Assembly: GCA_027625915.1 (NCBI GenBank)
Contig: JANTQA010000057.1
Location: 2,418,001 to 2,482,000 of the forward strand
Source: Anaeramoeba flamelloides
Taxonomy: Eukaryota; Metamonada; Anaeramoebidae
Reading direction: 5' to 3'
Length of the DNA stretch: 64,000 nucleotides
This document shows positions 1-10,940 of the stretch, in pieces (within the stretch, counting starts at the first letter, position 1; every line of letters begins with the position of its first letter). A program made the position numbers and the translations under genes. The notes beneath the pieces were generated by a model that was not told the DNA's origin, made no database searches, and saw nothing but the letters and a program-made list of their open reading frames with translations.

Positions 1-506
1 CTTTTAAAACTTTATTATTTTATTTTCCAAGTATATTTTTGGTATTTATTTCTATAACAAATAATAATTTTTTTTTATTCTTGGAAAATAGGTTCGACTT
101 TGAACTTTTTCAAAAATGAGAAAAATGGATCAAAACTTTTATCGATGACAAAAATTCATTTCGGAAAATAGCTTTAAAGTTGTTTTGGTTTTCTTAGAAA
201 TCAAGTTTTTTAGATTTGTATTGAATTTGAAATTCTGCAAAATTATTTTTATTTTTCTGAAGATAAAGTGAATAATATTTTTTTGGGTAGATTTTAAAGT
301 TTCTTGTTGTTTCAGCGAGTGTTCAAGTTTTAGAATATTTGGATAATTATTCCTAGCTGGACTAGTGACCTAGAGACAATATAAATAGTAAATAAGTTAG
401 TCTCCACAAACCACCCATCAAATTCTTTTTTATTGTTTACTTTTTCCTAAATACTCTTCTGTTATAATTTTTTTTCTATATTTAAAAAAAGTACTTGTAC
501 ATCAAA

Positions 507-579
507 GCATCTTTAGCTCAGTGGTAGTAGCATCTCACTTGTAATGAGAAGGTCGAAGGTTCGAGTCCTTCAAGGTGCA
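507..579 (+). tRNA. tRNA-Thr (anticodon UGU)
   Basis: Full cloverleaf without intron. The acceptor stem GCATCTT pairs with AAGGTGC with one G-U pair, and the discriminator is A. The D-arm holds the A box TAGCTCAGTGG. The anticodon stem TCTCA/TGAGA encloses loop CTTGTAA, giving anticodon TGT, which reads ACA/ACN threonine codons. The T-arm GAAGG/CCTTC encloses TTCGAGT and includes the B box GGTTCGAGTCC. CCA is not encoded, as usual in eukaryotes. A T7 run lies 6 bases downstream. Confidence 0.95.
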
Positions 580-585
580 AACCTC

Positions 586-592
586 TTTTTTT
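586..592 (+). terminator. Pol III terminator of the tRNA gene
   Basis: Run of seven T just after the tRNA 3' end, the usual RNA polymerase III stop signal; a second T run follows within 10 bases. Confidence 0.75.
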
Positions 593-1010
593 ATATTTTT
601 TTAAATACAACAACACTTGATCCTTCTTCATAACAAACAAAGACTTTAGTTGTGATAAGAATAACTTTTTTTTTCTTGATCCAAAAAAAGAATATATTTC
701 GAACAATATTAATTAAATTTTTTTTTATTCGCAATTCAAGCAACAATTTCGAATACTTTTAAAATAAATCTGGCAAAACAAAATCACAAAATTTCCTTGT
801 TTTCTCATTCGTTAGATGGGAAATGTACCCAATAGATCATACAAACAATAACCAAAAATGAACCAAATTTATTTCAATATGATCAATAAAATGAAAAGAA
901 AAGAAAATAAAACAAAAGAAAAGAATTGGGAAACAAAAACTAATTTTCAAATAAAAAAAAAGATAATTAACATAAACTGGCAAATAAAACAAACAGATCA
1001 AGATCAGAGA

Positions 1011-1853
1011 TTATTTTTTGTAAATTTTGTGTGGGGTGACTAAAAAGGATAATTTGAAGTCATTTGTTAAAGTTGGTATGTGCTCAAAGATTTGATTTAC
1101 TAATGTTAACCCAACGAAGGAAACCATCTTCTTTTTTGAATACTTTGAGAGGTATTTATCATAAAATCCTTTTCCTCTTCCAAGTCGATTGCAACTCGGA
1201 TCGCAAGCAAGAAGAGGAACAATGATGAGATCTAAATCGTTTATTGAATTTTCTTCTCTTTTGATATATTTTTTATAAAAGGGGCCTGGCTCGAGTGTTT
1301 TGTATGAAGAATTACCCAAGGTATTAAGATCTTCTTGATCGTATACACGCAGCATTGTCATGATCCCATTTTTAAAGTTTACAGTCCTCGGTACAAACAT
1401 TTTTTTATTGTTTTTCTGAGAATGCAAAATGTCCTGCACAATTAAATCTGTATGAACCTCTTTCATTGGGACTGAGTGGAGGTACAAACTTATGTTTTTG
1501 CTGTCTTGGTATTCTTTGGTTTCCATTAGCCTTTTTTGAATTAAGATGGCTTTGATGAGAATAAGAAGAAAAACAAAAATCAAAAAATTTTTTAGCTTTT
1601 AATCGAGCAAGAGCATGAGCAAGAACAAGACAGAGAACAAGAACAAGAACAAGAAAGGGAAAAAGAAAAACAACAACAAAAGAAGATTACACTCTTTCCG
1701 GATATACTCATCAGAGAGTAGCAATAACCTTTTTTTAATCACCTGACGAAGATCTTTTTTTTGTTGTGTAATTGTTAAAGGTTTGATTCTGCTTAAGTAT
1801 TGTCTGATTTTTGGTAAGTAAGGTTTTTGGGCTTTATAAAAATTAACTAACAT
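1011..1853 (-). CDS. MTHFS: 5-formyltetrahydrofolate cyclo-ligase (methenyl-THF synthetase), two exons
   Basis: Converts 5-formyl-THF to 5,10-methenyl-THF with ATP in cytosolic one-carbon metabolism. Proposed exons on the minus strand are 1853-1691 and 1549-1011 (233 aa with the join). The first exon gives the family's N-terminal helix (KKDLRQVIKKRLLLLSDEY). The second starts with ILIQKRLMETKEYQDSKNIS, matching the SQKVI..SEYQKSKRIS stretch of animal MTHFS. The diagnostic C-terminal signature NRLGRGKGFYDKYL is present and is preceded by DLIIVPLLACD. The splice GAGT/GTAATC..CAAAG/CC keeps frame and aligns without a gap. The start at 1853 is the first ATG upstream of the conserved region, but gives about 20 residues more than the animal protein, so it is less certain. 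The stop is TAA. Confidence 0.88.
1550..1690 (-). other. MTHFS intron (141 nt)
   Basis: Inferred from the break between the two homologous exons. Donor GTAATC at 1690 and acceptor CAAAG ending at 1550. On the coding strand it is dominated by a CTTGTT/TTGTTC-type hexamer repeat (about 1618-1660), so it is pyrimidine-rich throughout. Confidence 0.75.
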
Positions 1854-3172
1854 CGGCTTATGTTTGCAATTCAAAAATAAATGGTTTTGTAAAATAGTGT
1901 GGATAAAAAAATAATATAAAAGAAAAACTGACACACTCTTAAAATATTTGATCATATGATTCCCAGAAGACGTTAATGAAAAATCACTCTTGATCAAGGC
2001 TATTTTTACAAAACTATTGTATCAATTTCTTTTTGAAACCGTTTTAGAGATACCACTTGGTATGAAATTAAAAGACACCATGATCTTCTAATTGTGATCA
2101 CCTCGTGTGGTGAATTAGTGTTTCTAAATGATGAAAAAAAATGTCAAAATTTATAAAATGTAAAACTTTAATCAAAGTATGACATATATTAAACCTTATA
2201 AGTGACTTAGCCTCACGAAATGTGACTGACAAATTGAAAAAAATCTTTTTGTTTTGTTCACTTTTTTTAGTAATAGATTGAACACACTCGAAGTGCAATC
2301 CATATTTTGGTGAAATAGGGATTGGACTGCAATAACATAACTCATAAAAATAATTTAATCTGATTATCAAGTAAATTAGAGAAAAGTCAAAATATTATAA
2401 ATTTGAGATTTTTGACAATTTGAATGTAAATATTTATTGATCTCTAAAAATTTAATGAATTTTCGAACAATAAAAGGCAAATTTGATTGTTTATAGTTTT
2501 TATAGTATTTAAGGATTCTAAAAGAAAATTTAAGAAAAAAATGATTCTGATAAATGGCAATTTAGATCTGGAAATTTGTACTTGATTTTCCATTTGAAAT
2601 TTTTCTGATCAATCTTTGAATAAACCTTTTATAAAGCCAAGTTTTTAGAAACTCTGTAAAATTGGTTGTTCATCAAAATAGTCTTTTACAGATACTGTTT
2701 GATTAGAAAGAGTTTGAAGATTTATAAAAATGGAAATTGAACTAAAACTTTTTTGAAATTTATTAGAATTTATCAGTATTTCTAAACAAAAAAATCCAAA
2801 TTAAAGAAAAGATTTTTTTATACTATTTTACCTCGATCTATCCTAATTATTTTAAAGTATCCTAGCAAACTTGAAGAAAGCAATATGATGATTCGAAATA
2901 ATTTTGATAGAACTATCACTCAATACAATTTTGATTTTAGAACCTTTTCAAGTAAATAATTAATTTGGTTAGTAAAAATGGTTTTAACAAAACATCAAAA
3001 TTTTCAGAATAAACTTGATAAGAAATATTCTTATTTTTACATTTACTTTTTATAAGCCTCATTTTTTTTTTCTCAATATAAATTGTTTTTTTAATTTCTA
3101 GCTTTATTTATTTCAAATTTTATTAAAAAATAGAGAAGAAGAAATATAATTAACATCAAGATATAGTTTCTT

Positions 3173-3193
3173 TGTGTGTGTGTGTGTGTGTGT
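3173..3193. repeat. (GT)n microsatellite
   Basis: About ten GT dinucleotides in a row within AT-rich intergenic DNA. Confidence 0.9.
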
Positions 3194-3984
3194 AATGTCT
3201 TGAAGAAGAGAAATCATATTGGGATCAATTAACTTATCTCTATATAGTATAACGTATTCTGTGAGACTCTTTTGACAGTTACTTTATTATATATCGAATT
3301 TGGAACCTATTATGACAAGCTAGGTAACACTTAACCTATCTAAAAATATTGTGACAATTTAAAAATTTTCAATACAATAATCATAAAAGGAACAAAAAAC
3401 CATTAATCTAACAATCCAAGATCAATAAACATTTTTTTCAATAAAAAATTAAATGTTTGAAAATTTTTCACTTTCGAAAAACTTCACTGGTAATAAACAT
3501 TATTCATTACTAATAGTTCTTTAATCAGAAATAATTTTTAAATATATTTTGCAATTAAAGTATAAAAATCCAATTTTTCAGGTTCTAGATTAATATTTTT
3601 TTTCTAATTTAAGTATAAAAAATTAGATAATTATTTTTCTAACCGTAAATATGTCATTTTATTATCTTTAAAAAGTATTATACATTTGATAAATAAGCCA
3701 AATTTCAAAATTAGGGGCAAACTTTATTATTATTATTATTTTCTATTTTTTATTTTTCTTTCAAAACAATAAAATGATAACAGTATATTTTATTTTTATT
3801 GATCTATATTGGTTATTATCTCAAAAAAATTTAGTAAAATACATTATTATTCAAAAAAAAAAAAAAAAATTAAAAAAGTTTTTTAACATGATGAAAAGTA
3901 TTCCCCTATTTTTCGAATTTAGTTTATATTTCAAATAGCGAACATATTATTTTGATTATTAAAATATTATGTATTGTTTTATTT

Positions 3985-5480
3985 CGATTTTTTTTTTTTG
4001 ATTTTTCCTTAGGGTTTTTTAATTTTTGTAATTAACTGAAAATTAGACAAGTTCTCGGTTTATTTCAAAAAGTAAAAAAAAAAACACAGTTAGCTTTTTC
4101 AGAATTTAAAATAATAGAGTAAAATCAAAGATTTAGCTCAATTATTTTGAATTTTGGGAAAGCGCATTTAGGTTTTCTTGAGTTTTCTGTTTATTTGTGA
4201 AGTTTACTAGGTTTTTTTAGGTTTTATATTTTATATGTGAAGTTTTCTAGGTTTTTTTTACTTTTTGAAATAAATTGAAAACTCAAAAAAACCTAACGAA
4301 AATCAATAGATTTTACAAATTAAAAAAGAAACCCTCAAGAAAACCTAGGCACTCTACGGCACTCTGTGGATAATTTTATTTTATTTTTTTTTTAATTTTT
4401 GAACAAAATAAAAGATTAAATAATTTTTCCGTTTAATTCAAAAGATGAAAAAAAAAAACTTATATCTTTCGATAATTTTAAAAAAATAAGTATACTATAT
4501 GATTTTTATCCTTTTTTTGAATTATAGGAACGCGTCATCAGGTTTTCTTGAGTTTTATTTTTATTTGTGAAGTGTTTTAGGTTTTTTTGAGGTTTGCTAT
4601 TTTATTTGCGAAGTGTTCTAGGTTTTTTTTAGTTTATAAAATAAATTGAAAATTTTAATAAATTTTCGGTTTATTTCGAAAAGTAAAAAAAACCTAAAGA
4701 ATATCTATCGATTTTCCAAATAAATAGAAAACTCAAAAAAACCTAACCAAAATCGATAGATTTTACAAATTAAAAAAGAAAAGCACAAGAAAACCTAGGC
4801 ACTCTACGGTACTCTGCGGACAATTTTTGTTCGATTTTACTCAATTCCTTTGAATTCTAGAAAATAAAAGATTTTTTTTTTTGGGTTACTTATTTATTTA
4901 AATCCAGGAAAACAATAATAGGTTTTTCTTGAGTTTTCTATATATTTGGAAAAAAATAGAAAAATCAAAAAAACCTAAAGAAAATCAATAGATTTTCAAA
5001 ATAAAATAGAAAACCTCAAAAAAAACCAAGAAAACTTAAAAGATAAAACAGAAAACTTTGAGAAAACTAGTGTTATCGTTTTTTAATCTAAGAGATAAAT
5101 TAATCTTAAATTTCATTTTGAATTATTTTGAATTCAAAATAACATAACGAGAGTGTCCTAGGTTTTTTTTAAATTTTAAAAAAAATATCATCGCAAATAT
5201 TGAAGACACTCTACATCACTTCCTCAGAATTCACAGGAGATGAAAAAAAAAAAAAACAGAAAAAGTTCATCAATAATAAATAATAATTCCACTTTCTGTG
5301 TTTAATAGTTTGATATTGTATATTATTTTTTTTATATATATAATTCACCATAAATAAGTTAAATCCCAGATTTTACTAAAATCTTTTGAATTTTGCAAAA
5401 TCTGGGCACTTTAAGGAAACTTTTTTTTTAATTTGTAAGAATTGAGTAAAATCAAAGATTTAAAATTATTTTTTTTTATT
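3985..5480. repeat. Modular hairpin array, cluster 1
   Basis: Succession of imperfect inverted repeats whose arms begin TAGGTTTT and end AAAACCTA, separated by the spacer CACTCTACGGCACTC or close variants (around 4350 and 4800). At least three stem types recur: one based on GAATTCAAAAGAATTGAG, one on TTTTGAAATAAACTGAAAAT, and one on TTTTCTTGAGTTTTCTATTT. The same stem types recur in four other places in the window (see 14055, 38340, 39650, 46985), most exactly at 46985-47450. Confidence 0.75.
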
Positions 5481-7201
5481 AAAAAATCACCAAGAAAACA
5501 CCTCAAAAAATAACTTTTTAATTACACAAATTTATTAAATTAAACTATTATAACGATTTTTTATTTTAATTTTTATTTATTTTTTCTTTATTTCCTTGTT
5601 GTTTAAATCGTTTAAACTATGATGAAAAATTCACAATAATAACTATAAAAGCAATATTGATTAATCAGATAAAATATTTCTGTGTAATTTAAGTGGAATA
5701 AATATTTCGGTTATGTTTTTGTCCAATATTGTTAATATTTTGTTTTCTCATATAGCTCTAATAAAATTATTTCTTCCACAATATGATATATTGATTAAAT
5801 TTTCAAAGGAGTAATGGAACCATACAAACAAAATGAATATATAAACCAAAACTCAATAAAACTTAACTATTGAATGTCCGGGATCGTAAATATTTTTTTA
5901 ATTATGTGATATCCAACTTTATGACCCAAGGGATTCTTATTTCTGAAACTGACTCATCTTTAATAATTAAAAACTAAAAAAAAAAAAAAGATTTGTAATC
6001 TTGATAAATTTAAATTAATATTTTATAATTTTTATATCATTTATTTATTTATTTATTTATTTTTCACATTAGCTTTGAATAAAGTCTTTTATTGGTTGAA
6101 ATGTTAAGAAACTTTGTAAAATTATCAATATTTATTAATATTCTTTACTAAGATCTATTTTACACTCAATCCAAAGCTAGCGTAAAAATTTATCAATATC
6201 AAATTTTATGTTGATATAAATTTTTTATAAAGTTGAAGATGAGAATAATAAAACTCATATTGAAAAAAAAAAATTCTAAATAAGCCATTATTCAAGAATT
6301 ATTTCTGATTTTCAATAAATAAATTTTCGGAACCCAAAATGACTCTAAACATCAAAAATTCATTAAGAAACTACATAATAATTACTATAAAAAAATTAAT
6401 TTATTTATTGATAACACCAGAATTTTATTTTTCATATCGACTCATTTCTGAAAAAAAATATTTTCAATACAAAATTTTTTATTCTTCTATTCGACTTTTT
6501 AAAAATTTATATCAATATCAAAATTTGAGATTGATAAAATTTCAAGGTAAAGTTGGAATAGTTGTATATGTTGAGAATTAACAAATTTGATAAGATCGAA
6601 ATTGAACTACTTTTTTTTTTGAATTTTCTTTTCAAATTAAAAGTAACTTTTGTTTTTGGTAATGAACTTATTTGTATCACTTTACTTTTACAAATCATAT
6701 TGGCTAATAGTTTACAAAAAAGAAATAATAAAAACATTCCATAATATTCTACTCAATTACCAGTATGATCAGATCTTGTATGATGGATGATGATTATTAC
6801 TTAAAAAACTAATTCTATGTAGTAAAACTTTCTGTCTCGGTACATAAGATATTTATTATACTATAAAATCACAAATATGTGAAAAAAATTAGTATTTTTA
6901 TTTTTCTGAAAAAATCTTTTTTCAATTTTAATTTTGAATTTTGTTCTCAATAATTTTTTCCCCAAATAACTCCAATCTTATCTATAACCAGTGAAAAATA
7001 AATATTTTTGCTGGAATAATGTATATTTAAATAAGTTCACTTTCTCATAAAAATTATCTTTATAATTTATTTGTCATTGTTGATTTAAAACCATAACTCA
7101 AACAAGTACCATCAATAAAAAAAATCTTGCAAAAAAAAAACCAAACAAAAAATAGACAAATAGTAAAAAAAAAAAAAAAATCCAATTTATAATCAAATTA
7201 A

Positions 7202-7350
7202 GGGATCAGTTTTCCACAGCAACATGGGCAAATTTTCAAATATTTTATTGAAGATATTCCCTACTGACTAATTTGTAGATGCAAAGTGTCTAAAAATTTT
7301 GATCGACTTCAAAACTCATAAAAGAAAATTTATTTTGGTCAGATCCCTTT
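7202..7350. repeat. Dispersed repeat R4, copy 1
   Basis: Starts at TTAA-GGGATCAG and shows clear base-by-base similarity to 54668-54830: both have GATCAG, then ACAGCAACA, then ATATTattGAAGATATT, in the same order and spacing. A weak inverted copy of the first ten bases (CAGATCCCTT) closes the segment near 7348, so it may be a small inverted-repeat element. Confidence 0.5.
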
Positions 7351-8402
7351 TTTATTTTTTTATTTTTTCTTCTGAAAAGGAAAAACTATTAAATTCATTC
7401 TATCTCTTACATTATAAAACTTTTTCATGGCAGTTTTCATAAACATTATACAATACCATGTCTTTATTGTCCGGAATATTACTATAAAGATTTTTTTTTA
7501 TATTTTTTTGCCATAAAACTTTTGGTTCACATAAAAATTGATTTCTTCAATTATTTTAAAAATATTGTTATAGTTTTAAACTGGATAATTATAACTAAAC
7601 TGTTTTCGGCCAAAGAAGTCCAATATTTTTTTCAAATATTAAAAAAAAATCATAGACCTTTGAAGAATAAATTAAAAAATAATACACATCAAAAGAATAG
7701 TTGATACCAATAATAAATAGAATTAGTTAATCAAAAAAATTTTATAAAAATTGAAAAACCAAAATTCTTAGTTCATATTGAGAAAAAAAATAACCATTGC
7801 CATTTTTATCTCTCTATTGAAGATCCAATAAAATCCCAACAGAAATAAATATCATTTCACTACAAACATTTTCACAATTTCAGTTACTCAAGAATAACAG
7901 GTTTTTACTAAGTAATTATCTATCTTATATAAAAAAAATTTGTGAAATAATTAAGTATTAAAAAAAAATTGAAAAAAAAAAAAACACAATGTGAAAAAAT
8001 AATTTCTCATTTGACATTTTCAAATTAAATTTTTCTTCGAATATCCATTCAAAACCTATAAATGGGGGTATTTCACACATTCTAACTGGGACCCTTTGAC
8101 TCGAAGATGGTTTATTAAAGTTTCAAAGTCAATTACAATTTTTACTTGGAAACTCTATTTTTGTTCTTATATGAAATTGATTTTTTCAAAATAAAAGTTT
8201 CTTCAAGATATTTGGGAATACTGTAATTTTATCCCTAAAAATAGAAAAATAGAATTTTCTTCTAAAAATGATTTAAATTGTTCTAAAGATTTTGTGAATA
8301 AGGCTAAAAAAATTGTTAAAAAATATTTTCAAAATTCGAAAAGTTTTGAAATTATTTTTACAATTTTTTGAAAACCAGAAAACAACTTTTTTCAAACTTT
8401 AA

Positions 8403-9149
8403 GGGATTAGCGTCACCATAGATTTCTCTATAATCAAAGTATGTTGTAATTGGGTATAAATGATATTAGTACGTCATGGATCAAATAGCTCTAAAAAATC
8501 TATTATAAATCTTATTGCACAATAAATTATTACATTTTTTACTAATGATCACTATTAAAAAAGTTTCATTTTGAAAAAATTTTTTTAATTCCTTTTCCAA
8601 ATCTAAAAATAGAAACCCAAAATACAGTATTCTCGTATTTAATAATTTAGATTTAGAACTTCCAAAAGTAACTATTTTTTTAACTTTTAAATTTCAAAGA
8701 TTAACTCAATAATCATCAACATAAAAGCACAGAGACTGATTAGTTTTGTTTTCTTTTGATAAAAATACTTGTAGCATCAATATATTTCCATGATTTGAGA
8801 AATAATTTGTCAAAAAAATTTATTTGTTAATTATTTAATTGTTAAAAAAAAAACGAATTTTTTAGTAACTAATCTACATTTCGCCACAAATTTAAGAAAG
8901 ATAATTTGTGACTCTGTAGTCTGAATATTGATAATTCAACCTTTAAATTTATGGCGAAATGTAGATTTTATTCTGAAATTTTTGGGATTTTTACAAATAC
9001 ATAGATCATTTTTCATTGATAAGATCAACAAATATTACTACTTGACTAATCGATTTTTTAGAGACATTTGAACCATGTAGCACGAATGTGGTTGGGTCTA
9101 ATAACAACAGACTTTGTTCCTAGGTTTCTCCTTGGTAGACGCTAATCCC
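8403..9149. mobile_element. MITE-like element, TTAAGGGATTAG family, copy A
   Basis: 747 bp between two TTAA sites. Inverted termini start GGGATTAGCGTC and remain alignable for about 95 bp, with many mismatches in the inner part. There is no coding capacity. The interior also holds a small inverted pair, TCTACATTTCGCCA at 8872 against its complement near 8955. Relatives lie at 16827-17520 and 61490-62059. TTAA flanks suit a piggyBac-type target; a TA target with AGGGATTAG ends is equally consistent. Confidence 0.7.
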
Positions 9150-9662
9150 TTAATGAATAAAAAATTTTTAACTTAATAGATCTCAATTTTATTGATGAAT
9201 TTTTGTAAATCTTCTATCAAATTTAGATTTATTTAATCACCTATATACCTCTATTAATTTTATTTGCTGAGATTTTAAATGAAATAAGGATAATGAAAAA
9301 TAATTCCAAATAAAAAATTTTCTTTTCGAAATAAAGACTTTTTTAACATAAAACGAAAAATAGTGTTTACCATTTTCAAGAATTAACTTAATAATTAATA
9401 AAAACAATAGGTTACTTTTTTTAGTTTTATATTGGAAACATGTGAATTTTGGATTTCAAAAAATAGACTCAAATTAATGATTTGGGTAGGTGAGGTTCAC
9501 TCATCAATTTCAGAATCCAAAACAGAAATTACAAAAAAAATATTTGAAAGATCTTGACGAGATTTTCATTTTATTTTTAAAAAATACTACCCCCTTAAGT
9601 AATTATTTTGTTTTAACCTTTGATTTATCTTTTTATTTTCTGTTTGATTATATTTTTTTTTA

Positions 9663-10940
9663 TTAATTTTCCTTTTCTTTTTCTTTTTTTTCTTTTTCTT
9701 TTTCTTTTTCTTTTTCTTCTTCTTCTTCTTTTTCTTCTTGCTTTTCCTCTTCCTCTTTCTCTTCCTTTTCCTCTTCCTTTTTTTCTTGTGGTTTTTCCTT
9801 AATTTTTAATAAATTTTGCGATCTATTCCATAGGTTTGTTGCAAGCTTGTTCATTCTTTGATAATATTCAAACTTTTCAAAGTTGAGCTTTTCCACACCA
9901 TCCCAGCCATTCCAACTTCCCCATAGGGACAAGGCCATCAGCCCTGTTCCGTCTGAGTCACCGCCGGTGAAACAGGCTGCTCTAATTAAATTCATAAAGG
10001 ATTCTTTATCATTTGAAGTGCCGTTTTGCGATGCCCAAAGGAACGCATCATAGCCGATCAGCAAAAAGTCGTGGCCAGATGCGCCACCATTGCCGCCATA
10101 GGAAAGGTATTTATAAAATTCGTCGCGCTGTTCGAACCCCCACTCTTGAGGGTAAACAGGCTGGCAATTTTCGTTGTCTTGCAATTGTCTTTTTTCAATA
10201 AAATTGTTGCACTTTTCAAGAAAATAACCAAAGGAATTCAAGTTTTTTTCAACTTCACGTTTGCTGTCTTTAATGACTTGCTTTGCCTTGCCTTCAACAA
10301 CGTCAAGTAGTCGGAAGATCCACCTTGAGGGGTTTTCATATTTCCTGTTGACAGACCAATAATTAAAGAGCGCAGCCCCCATCGAGCCCAAATAGCCTGT
10401 GGGATGATGGTGAGACAATCGTGCGCCTTCGATAGACATACGAATGACTTGGTCTTCATCATGAAAGCCGAGGCCAATGATCGGGCTTCTCATTGCAGCA
10501 CCGCAGCCTCCAGATTTCCCGTCAAATGGTGTCGTGATGACATCTTCAAATTGCAGCTCTTCGTAGTTGTATTCCCTTTTCTCCTTAAGCGCCCTCAGCT
10601 GGTAAATGAAGTACAGCAAAGATCGCCCAGGTGCGCGCCATTTCATATCGCTCACCGACTTTATCAGCTCATCTGCTGCTTTCACCAAATACTCTTTGTA
10701 ATCTGTTGACTCGCCCATTTCAACAATTGCCTCTCCGTTATGAAGTGTTGTAATCGAATCATCAGACAAGCGAAATTTTGCTAAATCAAGCGCAACCAAC
10801 CCTTTTTCGCCAGTGAGACTTTGGAATTCTTCGTTGATCACCGAGCCGCTATAGCACGTCTCCCATCTGTTATTTTTAAATCCAAGTGCATCACCTAAAC
10901 ATCCTAAAATAATACTTGCTCGATATTTTTCTTCTGTCAT
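9663..10940 (-). CDS. ADPRH: ADP-ribosylarginine hydrolase (ARH1-type), intronless
   Basis: Removes mono-ADP-ribose from arginine residues of proteins, reversing arginine-specific ADP-ribosylation; a Mg-dependent all-helical enzyme. 425 aa from the ATG at 10940, chosen because it puts EKYRASIILGCLGDALG right at the N-terminus as in animal ARH1; the frame continues upstream without another ATG. Metal and ribose motifs, in order: GDALG (16-20), SDDS (59-62), GGCGAAMR (144-151), LSHHHPTGYLG (175-185), SYGGNGGASGHD (280-291) and GGDSDGTG (326-333). Animal ARH1 has GGDSDST, so a serine is glycine here, while the metal-binding aspartates remain. The last 45 residues are almost pure Glu/Lys and are absent from the animal enzyme. 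The gene is much richer in GC than its flanks. Confidence 0.95.
   Translation of the reverse strand: MTEEKYRASIILGCLGDALGFKNNRWETCYSGSVINEEFQSLTGEKGLVALDLAKFRLSDDSITTLHNGEAIVEMGESTDYKEYLVKAADELIKSVSDMKWRAPGRSLLYFIYQLRALKEKREYNYEELQFEDVITTPFDGKSGGCGAAMRSPIIGLGFHDEDQVIRMSIEGARLSHHHPTGYLGSMGAALFNYWSVNRKYENPSRWIFRLLDVVEGKAKQVIKDSKREVEKNLNSFGYFLEKCNNFIEKRQLQDNENCQPVYPQEWGFEQRDEFYKYLSYGGNGGASGHDFLLIGYDAFLWASQNGTSNDKESFMNLIRAACFTGGDSDGTGLMALSLWGSWNGWDGVEKLNFEKFEYYQRMNKLATNLWNRSQNLLKIKEKPQEKKEEEKEEKEEEEKQEEKEEEEEKEKEKEKEKKEKEKEN

Larger units (their letters stand above)
1854..7200. other. AT-rich gene-free interval
   Basis: No supportable gene. A 90-codon minus-strand open frame at 2098-2370 lacks any recognised motif and is probably chance or an element remnant. 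It holds a GT microsatellite (about 3173-3193), an ATTT tetranucleotide run (about 6039-6063), many A/T homopolymers, and hairpin cluster 1 at 3985-5480, listed separately. Confidence 0.6.

Noticed and set aside
2098-2370. 90-codon minus frame upstream of MTHFS
   Set aside because: No motif or composition change; its first ATG-to-stop reading matches no family I know.
3985-5480. CRISPR-like array (repeat with spacers)
   Set aside because: The constant element is the short spacer and the variable parts are self-complementary; genome is eukaryotic.
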